From positions 62,001-126,000 of the forward strand of contig NZ_WNLA01000009.1 in NCBI RefSeq assembly GCF_009720865.1: DNA of 64,000 nucleotides, read 5' to 3'. Below the pieces are notes generated by a model. That model did no database searches. It saw only the letters and a program-made list of their open reading frames with translations, and was not told the origin of the DNA. The position numbers were made by a program, and so were the translations under genes. Positions 39,592 through 48,590 of this stretch are shown here, one piece after another (the stretch's first letter is position 1; every line of letters begins with the position of its first letter). Source of the DNA: Pseudoduganella ginsengisoli (GTDB lineage Bacteria; Pseudomonadota; Gammaproteobacteria; Burkholderiales; Burkholderiaceae_D).

Positions 39592-39692
39592 CCTCGACTT
39601 CCCCGTTAGACACCACCAGACGACCCGTAGAGGCATGCCGGATAGCACCGGAAAAAGTAGTTCAAGACATAAAATCTTCAGATGGAGACACC

Positions 39693-41048
39693 ATGAACAA
39701 CCTGCTATACAAAGTGGACGACCGTCCACCACTCGTCACTACCGTCCTGCTCGCTGCGCAGCACATGCTGGCTGCACTGGGGGGTATCATCGCTGTCCCG
39801 CTGGTGGTCGGCGCAGTCCTGAAACTTCCTGCTGACCAAATCGTTGCATTGGTCAATGCTGCGCTGCTAGGTTCCGGCATCGTTACCTTCATTCAGTGCA
39901 AGGGTGCGGGGCCGGTCGGTATCCGGCTGCCCTGCGTGATGGGCACCAGCTTCGCCTTCGTGGGCGCGGCCATCAGTATCGGCCTGGAACATGGCGTTCC
40001 CGGCATCCTCGGCTCGTCGCTGGCGGGTTCCGTTGTCATGATCCTGGGCAGCTTCTTCATGCCGCAAATCCGCAAACTGTTCCCGCACCAGGTGACGGCA
40101 GTGGTCGTGACCATGATCGGCCTGTCGCTGGTGCCTGTGGCAGTGGACTGGGCAGCCGGTGGTAAAGGCGCGGGCCCGCACTATGGCGACCCGATCAACC
40201 TGGGCATCGCCCTGTTCGTACTGGCCACCGTGATTGCACTGGTGCAGTTTGGTAAAGGCATCATTTCGGCTGCCGCCGTCGTGATCGGCATGATCATCGG
40301 TTACTGCGTATGCCTGGGCCTGGGCCTGGTAGATTTTTCGGCAGTGCAGAAAGCCGCCGTGTTCGCTGTGCCGCAGCCGCTATACTTCGGCATGACGTTC
40401 CCTGTCAGCGGCATCCTGGCCATGGCAGTGGCTTACATCGTGACCATGGTGGAAACCACCGGCACCTTCATGGCGCTGGGTTCGGCAACGCAAACCAAAA
40501 TGCGCGGCAAGCTGCTGTCCCGTGGCGTTCTCTGCGACGGTGTGGGTTCCGCATTTGTTTCCGTGCTGGGCGCTCCGCCAGTATCGACCTTCGCTCAAAA
40601 CGTCGGCGTGATTTCGCTGACCGGCGTGGCCAGCCGCCACGTGGTGGCGCTGACCGGCGTACTGCTGGCAGCGGCCGGCCTGTTCCCGGTACTGGGCGCC
40701 ATTGTTGTGACCATCCCTCAGCCTGTGCTGGGCGGCGCCGGCCTGATGATGTTTGCCATGATCATTGCCGCTGGCGTACAAATGCTGTCGCACGTTGAGC
40801 ACGACAAGCGTACTGGCTTACTGATCGCTGTGTCGGTGGGGTGCGGCCTGGCGGTGTCGGTTCGTCCTGAACTGCTGTCGAAACTGCCAGCCTTCGTGCA
40901 TGAAGTCTTCGGTTCCGGTATCTCGACCGCCGCCATCGTGGCCGTGGTACTGAATCTGGTGCTGCCGGATCGTCCAGTGGAAGCCCACGATGATGAAGAG
41001 GAAGACGTACCGCAGCCCATGCTGGTAAAAAACATGGAGGCGGCGTAA
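39693..41048 (+). CDS. NCS2-family nucleobase (xanthine/uracil) permease
   Basis: 451-residue nucleobase:cation symporter-2 transporter with about 12-14 membrane segments. It opens MNNLLYKVDDRPPLVTTVLLAAQHMLAALGG, with the conserved QHMLA of the first helix, and continues with IQCKGAGPVGIRLPCVMGTSFAFVG. The family signature region is FGMTFPVSGILAMAVAYIVTMVETTGTFMALG. The start at 39693 is chosen from the ribosome site (GGAGA) and family N-terminus. It lies upstream of a purine deaminase, so purines such as xanthine, urate, guanine or 8-oxoguanine are likely substrates. The C-terminus is acidic (DDEEEDVP). Confidence 0.92.
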   Translation: MNNLLYKVDDRPPLVTTVLLAAQHMLAALGGIIAVPLVVGAVLKLPADQIVALVNAALLGSGIVTFIQCKGAGPVGIRLPCVMGTSFAFVGAAISIGLEHGVPGILGSSLAGSVVMILGSFFMPQIRKLFPHQVTAVVVTMIGLSLVPVAVDWAAGGKGAGPHYGDPINLGIALFVLATVIALVQFGKGIISAAAVVIGMIIGYCVCLGLGLVDFSAVQKAAVFAVPQPLYFGMTFPVSGILAMAVAYIVTMVETTGTFMALGSATQTKMRGKLLSRGVLCDGVGSAFVSVLGAPPVSTFAQNVGVISLTGVASRHVVALTGVLLAAAGLFPVLGAIVVTIPQPVLGGAGLMMFAMIIAAGVQMLSHVEHDKRTGLLIAVSVGCGLAVSVRPELLSKLPAFVHEVFGSGISTAAIVAVVLNLVLPDRPVEAHDDEEEDVPQPMLVKNMEAA

Positions 41049-41073
41049 TCTGAAGCCGGCTCATAGCTAGTAC

Positions 41074-41102
41074 CGCGCCGGCCTCGTGCCGGCGCGTTTT
41101 TT
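41074..41102 (+). terminator. Terminator after the permease
   Basis: 9-bp stem CGCGCCGGC / GCCGGCGCG with a CTCGT loop and six T. The deaminase gene therefore probably depends on partial read-through or its own promoter in 41103-41180. Confidence 0.93.
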
Positions 41103-41180
41103 GACATTGTTTCCGCAGTACCGACTCGCATCGATCCTGTTTCCGCAGTGTTTAATCATTTCAATTTTAGTGAAAACAAA

Positions 41181-42557
41181 ATGACTAAAACTCTCCTGAT
41201 CAAAAATGCGCGTGTCGTGGTGACGATGGATGACCAGCGCCGTGAAATCAACGATGGCGCCATCTACGTACGCGGCAATGTGATTGAACAAGTCGGTCCC
41301 ACTGCCGAATTGCCGCAAACGGCCGATGAAGTCATCGATGCCACTGGCCACGTGGTCACGCCCGGCCTGGTCAATACCCACCACCATATGTACCAAAGCC
41401 TGACGCGCGTGATTCCTGCCGCGCAAAATGGCGAACTGTTTAACTGGCTGACCAACCTGTATCCGATCTGGGCCAATCTCAATAGCGAGATGGTGCACGT
41501 GTCGACGTTGACGGCCATGTCGGAACTGATCCTGTCCGGCTGCACCACCAGCAGCGACCACCTGTACATTTACCCGAACGATTGCAAGCTCGATGACAGC
41601 ATTGAGGCGGCGTCGAAAATCGGCATGCGCTTCCATGCGGCGCGCGGCGCCATGAGCGTGGGCCAGTCGAAGGGCGGCTTGCCGCCGGACCGCGTGGTGG
41701 AAGATGAAAAAGCGATTTTAAAAGATACGCAGCGGCTGATTGAAACGTACCACGATGCCGGGCGCCATGCGATGCAGCGCGTGGTGGTGGCGCCATGCTC
41801 GCCGTTTTCCGTGTCGCAGGATTTGATGAAGGAAGCGGCGCTGCTGGCGCGCAGCTATGGCGTGTCGATGCACACGCACCTGGCGGAAAACGTCAACGAC
41901 ATTGCGTACAGCCGCGAAAAATTCAATATGACGCCGGCTGAATATGCGGAAGATTGCGGCTGGGTGGGCCACGACGTGTGGCACGCGCACTGCGTGCAGC
42001 TCGATGACGACGGTGTGTATATGTTTGCGAAAACCGGCACCGGTGTCGCGCACTGCCCATGCTCGAACATGCGCCTGGCGTCCGGCATTGCGCCGGTGCG
42101 CAAGATGGTCGATGCGGGCGTGCCGGTGGGCCTGGGTGTCGATGGCTGCGCATCGAACGATGGCGCGCACATGCTGGGCGAAGCGCGCCAGGCCATGCTG
42201 CTGCAGCGCGTGGGATTTGGCCCGGATGCCATGACGGCGCGCCAGGCGCTGGAGCTGGCCACCCTGGGTGGCGCTAAAGTGTTGAACCGCGATGACATCG
42301 GCGCCATCAAGCCGGGCATGTCGGCCGACATCGTCATGTTCAAGCTGGACCAGATTGCTTTTGCCGGCGCGCTGCATGATCCGGTCGCGGCACTGGTGTT
42401 CTGCACGCCGTCCAACGTCAACTACAGCGTCATCAATGGCAAGATCGTCGTCAAGGATGGCCTGTTGCAGACCATTGATTTGCCGCTGGTGATTGAACGC
42501 CATAACCAGCTGGCGTCGGATCTCGCGCTGGCGACGGGGACACGCAAGGCTGCGTAA
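41181..42557 (+). CDS. 8-oxoguanine deaminase-like amidohydrolase
   Basis: 458-residue zinc amidohydrolase of the AtzB/TrzN-like group. MTKTLLIKNARVVVTMDD opens the beta-sandwich. VTPGLVNTHHHMYQSLTRVIPAAQNGELFNWLTNLYPIWANL carries the HxH metal pair and closely fits 8-oxoguanine deaminases, which convert 8-oxoguanine to urate. Further metal residues fit HTHLAENVNDIAYSREKF, with the catalytic Asp in VGLGVDGCASNDGAHML. The start is ATG 41181. It lies downstream of a purine permease and convergent with a GntR regulator. Guanine-related or ammeline-type substrates cannot be excluded. Confidence 0.85.
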   Translation: MTKTLLIKNARVVVTMDDQRREINDGAIYVRGNVIEQVGPTAELPQTADEVIDATGHVVTPGLVNTHHHMYQSLTRVIPAAQNGELFNWLTNLYPIWANLNSEMVHVSTLTAMSELILSGCTTSSDHLYIYPNDCKLDDSIEAASKIGMRFHAARGAMSVGQSKGGLPPDRVVEDEKAILKDTQRLIETYHDAGRHAMQRVVVAPCSPFSVSQDLMKEAALLARSYGVSMHTHLAENVNDIAYSREKFNMTPAEYAEDCGWVGHDVWHAHCVQLDDDGVYMFAKTGTGVAHCPCSNMRLASGIAPVRKMVDAGVPVGLGVDGCASNDGAHMLGEARQAMLLQRVGFGPDAMTARQALELATLGGAKVLNRDDIGAIKPGMSADIVMFKLDQIAFAGALHDPVAALVFCTPSNVNYSVINGKIVVKDGLLQTIDLPLVIERHNQLASDLALATGTRKAA

Positions 42558-42576
42558 GCCCCCTTGGTGCCGGCGC

Positions 42577-43275
42577 TTATTTCAACAGCGCCGACACCAG
42601 GTCTTTCTCATGCACGCCGCCCGTGTCAAAACGCAGCGCAGCTTCCACGTGCATCAAATGCTCGACCATCACGCGCGCGGCCAGGTCCGCATCGCCCGAC
42701 CGCGCCGCTTTTAAAAACTCATCATGTTCGTTTGATGAACACGCCGCATCGCGGTCCGACTGGTACAGCATCGTGATCAGCGTGCTGCGCGCCACCAGTT
42801 CCCGCACCATTTCCAGCAACACTTCATTGCCCGCCACTTCGGCCAGCAGCACGTGAAAATCGCCCAGCAATTGCGAGCGGACTTTGTGGTCGCCTTCGAG
42901 AGAACGGCGTTCCAGTTCCAGGTGCTGTTCCAGCGCCGTGTAATGGTGCGGCTGCGCGTGGACCGTGAATTCGCGCGCCATCGCGGCTTCCAGGATGCGG
43001 CGCGCTGCAAAGATATCGCGCGATTCCTTTTCGCTGGGCTGGCTGACGAACGCGCCTTTGTCCGGCACGATGCGAATCAGCTTGTCCTTGGACAGGATCA
43101 GCAGGGCCGCGCGGATCTTGGTGCGGCTGACGTTGTACAGGCGTGACAGCGCTTCTTCGCGCAGCTTGGTGCCAGGCGGCAGCTTGCGCGCAGCGATGGC
43201 TTCCGCGATATGGCCGGCGATCTCATTGGAGCTTTCACCGGTGCGTTCTTCAAGGGCTGCGGTGGAGGTGGACAT
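42577..43275 (-). CDS. GntR-family (FCD domain) transcriptional regulator
   Basis: 232-residue regulator. The N-terminal winged helix (HIAEAIAARKLPPGTKLREEALSRLYNVSRTKIRAALLILSKDKLIRIVPDKGAFVSQP) is typical GntR. The C-terminal helical FCD ligand domain (RDIFAARRILEAAMAREF; DFHVLLAEVAGNEVLLEMVRELVAR) has metal-ligand-like histidines. It lies between the deaminase (convergent) and the hydrolase (divergent) and probably controls the purine module through TGTATACA-type sites at 39302 and 39386. The effector is unknown; a purine or its breakdown product is likely. Confidence 0.9.
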   Translation of the reverse strand: MSTSTAALEERTGESSNEIAGHIAEAIAARKLPPGTKLREEALSRLYNVSRTKIRAALLILSKDKLIRIVPDKGAFVSQPSEKESRDIFAARRILEAAMAREFTVHAQPHHYTALEQHLELERRSLEGDHKVRSQLLGDFHVLLAEVAGNEVLLEMVRELVARSTLITMLYQSDRDAACSSNEHDEFLKAARSGDADLAARVMVEHLMHVEAALRFDTGGVHEKDLVSALLK

Positions 43276-43392
43276 GGAACGGACGCGTTATGCAATCCCC
43301 AATGATACATCTGGTCTGCAATATTGGCTATAACGCAAGGCATCTTGCCACAGGGTTTGCTGCACACCGGTAGTGCACTGTGTTATGCTCTT

Positions 43393-43406
43393 TTGATAAT
43401 TATCAA
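43393..43406. promoter_or_regulatory. Palindrome upstream of the epoxide-hydrolase-like gene
   Basis: TTGATAATTATCAA is a perfect 14-base palindrome 20 bases before the ATG at 43427. It could be an operator; the GATAAT half resembles part of a Fur box. Confidence 0.45.
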
Positions 43407-43426
43407 TCAAATAATTTGGAGGCGCG

Positions 43427-44263
43427 ATGGCTGAAGTGATCGATGTCGGCGGCGTGGATGTGCATATCGAAGGCGAGGGCAGCGAGACCATCGTCATGCT
43501 GCATGGCTGGCCGGACACGTACCGTTTATGGGATGCGCAAGTGGCGGCGCTGCGCGGCGCGTACCGCTGCGTGCGCTTTACGTTGCCGGGCTTCGAGCCG
43601 GGCAAGCCGGCCCGTCCCACGTCGCTGGTCGATACCGTGGCGCTGATCCACCGCGTCATCCGCACCATCAGCCCGGACCGGCCCGTCATCTTGCTGCAGC
43701 ACGACTGGGGCAGCATCTTCGGCAACCAGTTTGCGCTGCGCCATCCACAAATGGTGTCGCGCATCGTGTGCGTGGACGTGGGTGACGCGTTGTCGCCGGA
43801 CTTTGCCGCCCAGCTGGGCGCGAAGGCCAAAGGCATGGTGTTCGCATACCAAATGTGGCTGGCGATGGCGTGGATCATCGGCGGCAAGCCGGGGGACAGC
43901 ATGTCGCGCTATATGGCGTCCAAACTCAAATGCCCGACTGATCCCGCCATGATCAGCAGCCAGATGAACTACCCGTACTACATCACGTGGTTTGGCGGCT
44001 ATGGCGGCTACAAGCTGGCGTCGCCGGGGCAGGCGCAGTGCCGCACCTTGTTCATCTATGGCACGAAGAAGCCCTTCATGTTCCACACGGAAGGCTGGGT
44101 GAACTTCCTGCAGCGGCAGCAGGGCAGCAAGGTGGTGGCCATGGATGCGGGGCACTGGATGATGAGCACCCACGCGCAAGCGTTCAATGACGAAGTGGCG
44201 GCATGGCTGGCAGCCGGCCGCGCTGAAAAGGCGGGCGGCCTGGCTGCGCAAGCGGCGGATTAA
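43427..44263 (+). CDS. Alpha/beta hydrolase, epoxide hydrolase-like
   Basis: 278-residue alpha/beta-fold hydrolase. The oxyanion motif is HGWPD (26-30). The nucleophile elbow reads LLQHDWGS with Asp93, as in epoxide hydrolases and haloalkane dehalogenases rather than Ser esterases. The catalytic His fits MDAGHWMM near residue 243. A GGAGG ribosome site precedes the ATG. No signal peptide. It is divergent from the GntR gene and tail-to-tail with the DUF2917 gene (4-base overlap of the ends). Substrate unknown. Confidence 0.87.
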   Translation: MAEVIDVGGVDVHIEGEGSETIVMLHGWPDTYRLWDAQVAALRGAYRCVRFTLPGFEPGKPARPTSLVDTVALIHRVIRTISPDRPVILLQHDWGSIFGNQFALRHPQMVSRIVCVDVGDALSPDFAAQLGAKAKGMVFAYQMWLAMAWIIGGKPGDSMSRYMASKLKCPTDPAMISSQMNYPYYITWFGGYGGYKLASPGQAQCRTLFIYGTKKPFMFHTEGWVNFLQRQQGSKVVAMDAGHWMMSTHAQAFNDEVAAWLAAGRAEKAGGLAAQAAD

Positions 44264-44592
44264 ATTCCTTCGGCCGGCTGCAGGCTTTGCCGCAGCCGGT
44301 CGAGGGTTTCCTGCCACCGCGCCGCCGCTTCGCGGCTGACGCGGCGCGTCCAGCTTTGGGCGATGGGCGCAGCCACCCTGATGCGGCTGCAGCCCAGCGC
44401 CTCAACCAGCGTCAACCCATCGTTCGGCACCACGAAGCGCTGTCCCGGACGCAGGATGAAATCCATGTGCTGGCCATACGCGGTAATCCACGTCATGCCC
44501 GATACACCTTCCACGACGCGGCCTCCGGCATCTTCGAGGCGCAGCGGCTGATTGCTGCTGAGTTTGTATTCTGCGGCGGGCTGTGTCGGCAT
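44260..44592 (-). CDS. DUF2917 domain protein
   Basis: 110-residue small protein of the DUF2917 family, found mainly in Betaproteobacteria. The core shows the cupin-like pattern of this family: VSGMTWITAYGQHMDFILRPGQRFVVPNDGLTLVEALG. No signal peptide or membrane segment. It is transcribed divergently from the MocR-type regulator across about 190 bases holding several palindromes, so it is the likely target of that regulator. Function unknown. Confidence 0.85.
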   Translation of the reverse strand: MPTQPAAEYKLSSNQPLRLEDAGGRVVEGVSGMTWITAYGQHMDFILRPGQRFVVPNDGLTLVEALGCSRIRVAAPIAQSWTRRVSREAAARWQETLDRLRQSLQPAEGI

Positions 44593-44612
44593 GGCGTTCT
44601 CCTGTGTTCCGT

Positions 44613-44647
44613 GTACCGGTGTGATGGCAAGTACAGCTTACCGGTAC
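44613..44647. promoter_or_regulatory. Paired GTACCGGT / ACCGGTAC sites between DUF2917 and MocR genes
   Basis: GTACCGGT (44613-44620) and ACCGGTAC (44640-44647) form an inverted repeat with a 19-base gap. They lie in the divergent promoter region. Confidence 0.45.
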
Positions 44648-44691
44648 AGGAGCGACCATAACAGATGCAATAAGCGGCAATTGTGATCGAT

Positions 44692-44715
44692 ACAGTGGCA
44701 AAATTGTGCCACTGT
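44692..44715. promoter_or_regulatory. Inverted repeat, likely MocR operator
   Basis: ACAGTGGC, 8-base spacer, GCCACTGT: perfect 8-base arms at 44692-44699 and 44708-44715. They lie 70 bases before the regulator ATG, within the divergent region. Confidence 0.55.
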
Positions 44716-44784
44716 GCTGGTCGATTCTGCACACCACTGTACCTGTGCATGAATGCGGGAGCGGCGCACAATGGAGAGATGCCG

Positions 44785-46215
44785 ATGCAACCGAATCTCT
44801 ACGAACAATTAGCCAATGAACTGGGCGCGCACATTGCCAGCCGCGTGTTTGCGCCGGGTGACAAGTTGCCATCGATCCGCCACCTGGCGCAGCACAAGCA
44901 TGTGTCGGTCAGCACGGTGCTGCAAGCATTGCGGCTGCTGGAAGACCGGGGCCTGATTGAAGCGCGTCCGCAAGCGGGATATTACGTGCGGCACCGGCCG
45001 CGCGTGCTGGCCGTGGCGGCGCCCGCCGAACCGCTGAAGGAAGCGGCGTATGTCGGCATCAATAACCTGTTGATGCGGGTGCTGAAGGCGAATGAAGCGC
45101 CGGGCCTGGCGCACCTGGGTTCCGCCTGGCCGCCCGATGAATTGCTGCCCATCCGCCGCGTGCAAAAAGCCGTCAATACCGTGGTGCGGCGCGATCCCGG
45201 CTTGCTGGCCAAAGTCAGCTGTTATGAAACCAATGGGCCGGAATTCGTGCGCCAGGTGGTGCGGCGTGCGCTGGACTGGGGCTCGCTGGATCCGCAGGAA
45301 GTGGTGGTCACCAGCTCATGTACGGAAGCCATCAGCCTGTGCCTGCGCGCCGTTGCGCAGCCGGGCGATACGGTTGCCGTGGAATCGGCCACGTATTTCG
45401 TGCTGCTGCAATTGATAGAAAGCCTGGGCATGAAGGCGCTGGAAATTCCCACGCATCCGAAGACGGGACCGTCGATCGATGCGCTGGAAGTGGCGCTCAA
45501 TGCCGGCCTCGTGAAAGCATGCCTGTTCGTGCCGAATGCGAACAATCCGCTGGGCTGCATCATGCCCGAAGAGAATAAGAAGCGGCTGGCGGGCTTGCTG
45601 GCGCAGCACCAGGTGCCACTGATTGAAGATGACGTATATGGCGACCTGTGTTTCACGCATGAGCGGCCGTGGCCCGTGAAGGCATATGACACGGCAGGGT
45701 ATGTGTTGCTGTGTTCTTCATTTTCCAAAGCTGTCACGCCGGCGTCGCGCGTGGGGTTCGTGGCGGCGGGGCGCTGGACCCGGCAAGTGGCTTTGTTAAA
45801 AATGGTATCGAGCGGGTCCACCAGCCAGTTCTTCCAGGCCGTGCTGGCGGACTTCCTCACCGGCTCGGCCTATGAAGCGCAAGTGCGCAAAATGCGGCGC
45901 GTGCTGTCGCAGCGGATTGCGCGCATGTCCGACGCGGTGGCCGCGTCGTTTCCCCATGAGTGCCTGATTTCAGAGCCGCAGGGCGGCTTTGTGCTGTGGG
46001 TGCAAATGCCGCAGCACGTCGATGCGTTGTCGCTGCACGCGCTGGCGGTGGAGCAGGGCGTGGCCATGATGCCGGGGCAGCTGTTCTCTGCATCGGGCAA
46101 GTTCTCCAACTGCCTGCGGCTCAATTGCGGCAATGCGTGGAGCCCGGAGATCGAGTCGGCGGTGGCCAAGCTGGGCGCCCTCGTGCATCGCGCGGCGGAC
46201 CAGCGCGCCGCATAG
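44785..46215 (+). CDS. MocR-type regulator (GntR helix-turn-helix plus aminotransferase domain)
   Basis: 476-residue PLP-dependent regulator. An N-terminal GntR winged helix (SRVFAPGDKLPSIRHLAQHKHVSVSTVLQALRLLEDRGLIEARPQAGYYV) is joined to a class I aminotransferase fold. The PLP lysine is the K in LLCSSFSKAVTPASRVGFV, with the expected Asn-Pro loop in VPNANNPLGCIMP. I chose ATG 44785 because the GGAGAG at 44773-44778 is well placed for it and too close for the ATG at 44779. Such regulators bind direct or inverted repeats beside divergent genes; here the partner is the DUF2917 gene. Amino-acid effector unknown. Confidence 0.92.
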   Translation: MQPNLYEQLANELGAHIASRVFAPGDKLPSIRHLAQHKHVSVSTVLQALRLLEDRGLIEARPQAGYYVRHRPRVLAVAAPAEPLKEAAYVGINNLLMRVLKANEAPGLAHLGSAWPPDELLPIRRVQKAVNTVVRRDPGLLAKVSCYETNGPEFVRQVVRRALDWGSLDPQEVVVTSSCTEAISLCLRAVAQPGDTVAVESATYFVLLQLIESLGMKALEIPTHPKTGPSIDALEVALNAGLVKACLFVPNANNPLGCIMPEENKKRLAGLLAQHQVPLIEDDVYGDLCFTHERPWPVKAYDTAGYVLLCSSFSKAVTPASRVGFVAAGRWTRQVALLKMVSSGSTSQFFQAVLADFLTGSAYEAQVRKMRRVLSQRIARMSDAVAASFPHECLISEPQGGFVLWVQMPQHVDALSLHALAVEQGVAMMPGQLFSASGKFSNCLRLNCGNAWSPEIESAVAKLGALVHRAADQRAA

Positions 46216-46356
46216 TCCCTTTATCTGCAGCCTTTTTACGTTTCATCCCTTGTTTTTGACGCTTCGTCGCACGCCGGTGGTGGCGGAGCCTGCGCTTGTC
46301 TACAGTGGAGTCATGGAAGCAGTACTGATCAACCGCAGTGACATAAGGAGCGCATC

Positions 46357-46560
46357 ATGAACGTCCTCAAAAACATGGAAGTTATCTTCATTTTCGCTGC
46401 CGCCCTGGGCGCCGCCACCAGCTATGCAACGGCCAGCGAACCTGTGATCACGATGGCGGCGGAAGCCGAAGTGATGACCGCGCAAGCCACCGATGCGAAT
46501 GTGCCAGTCGTTGTGGTTGCGGCAAAACGCTTGACCGCTGCCGAGAAAGCCGCCCTGTAA
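46357..46560 (+). CDS. Small secreted hypothetical protein
   Basis: 67-residue protein preceded by a good ribosome site (AAGGAG, 8 bases before the ATG). A signal peptide is evident (MNVLKNMEVIFIFAAALGAATSYATA). The short mature part is Ala/Val-rich and ends KRLTAAEKAAL. No family recognised. It stands alone between the MocR regulator and serS. Confidence 0.6.
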   Translation: MNVLKNMEVIFIFAAALGAATSYATASEPVITMAAEAEVMTAQATDANVPVVVVAAKRLTAAEKAAL

Positions 46561-46565
46561 CGGCC

Positions 46566-46654
46566 GCTTCAAAAAGCTTGCAGCGTTGTTGCAGCTCCTC
46601 GCCGTGCAATTGCACTGTCTTCGTCGCAGCGCCTAGCTGCAATCATTTTGAAGC
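46566..46654. repeat. Long inverted repeat between the small secreted protein and serS
   Basis: 19-base arms at 46566-46584 and 46636-46654 pair except for a 3-base internal mismatch (GCTTCAAAA...TTGCAGC with GCTGCAA...TTTTGAAGC). The loop contains the perfect palindrome GTGCAATTGCAC (46604-46615). It could be a terminator-like or regulatory structure in the serS upstream region, or a decayed mobile repeat. Confidence 0.55.
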
Positions 46655-46691
46655 AGCCTTGGTGGGGTGGTTTTTTAGCCGGAGGGCGTAA

Positions 46692-48047
<1,356 letters not shown>

Positions 48048-48058
48048 TTTCTAAAATT

Positions 48059-48081
48059 GCCCTTCCATTTTCCGGAAGGGC
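48059..48081. terminator. Hairpin after serS (weak terminator)
   Basis: GCCCTTCC and GGAAGGGC form an 8-bp stem with a 7-base loop 12 bases after the serS stop. No T run follows; instead the TATAAT of the tRNA promoter begins 4 bases later. Confidence 0.45.
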
Positions 48082-48084
48082 TGC

Positions 48085-48090
48085 TATAAT
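48085..48090 (+). promoter_or_regulatory. -10 box of tRNA-Ser copy 1
   Basis: TATAAT 40 bases before the tRNA. The leader CTCTCAACGGCGACCACCGT onward is almost identical at the second locus. No convincing -35 is visible. Confidence 0.6.
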
Positions 48091-48130
48091 CTTGGCTCTC
48101 AACGGCGACCACCGTTAAGTTGCAGCACCT

Positions 48131-48223
<93 letters not shown>

Positions 48224-48266
48224 ACAAAGTAAAAAAGGCTCCCCTGCGGGAGCCTTTTTGCTTTGT
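48224..48266. terminator. Bidirectional terminator after tRNA-Ser copy 1
   Basis: GGCTCCC, CTGC loop, GGGAGCC, flanked by A and T tracts and an outer ACAAAG / CTTTGT pair. In copy 2 the outer pair has different bases but still pairs. The A tract makes it usable from the other strand too. Confidence 0.93.
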
Positions 48267-48272
48267 GGCGGA

Positions 48273-48377
48273 CGGAGAGGGTGGGATTCGAAGACGGAGC
48301 CCCCTAAAGGGGGCGAGGCTATTCGAATCTCCTGACTGTTGCGCCTTTGGCGCAACACCGCGCACCACGGGTGCGCG
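48273..48377. other. Structured element with inverted tRNA-Ser 3' copy, copy 1
   Basis: 48273-48292 is the exact reverse complement of the tRNA 3' part at 48199-48218. Then come a nested hairpin (GATTCGAA at 48285 with TTCGAATC at 48322; inside it GCCCCC / GGGGGC), a hairpin GTTGCGCC-TTT-GGCGCAAC (48338-48356) and a hairpin CGCGCACC-ACG-GGTGCGCG (48359-48377). The same series, with different stem bases, follows the second tRNA-Ser. It lies in the gene-free stretch 48222-48590; nothing else is recognised there apart from the next gene's ribosome site. Could be a structured RNA on either strand. Confidence 0.65.
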
Positions 48378-48590
48378 TCCTTCATACACTTCATGTTTTT
48401 CCGGAAACCCCTGTTGCAAACACACCATTGTGAAAATGTGTGAACATTCAGCGCAAGTTGCAGGTGCACAATACCTGAACACCATGCGGCTTCCACCTCA
48501 GTAGCAACATTGACAAGCCGGCAGCAACAGGATTCTCCACCCGCACCGCGCGCATGGCCCGGCCCGGGGAACTAGTAAGGGACTCGACTT

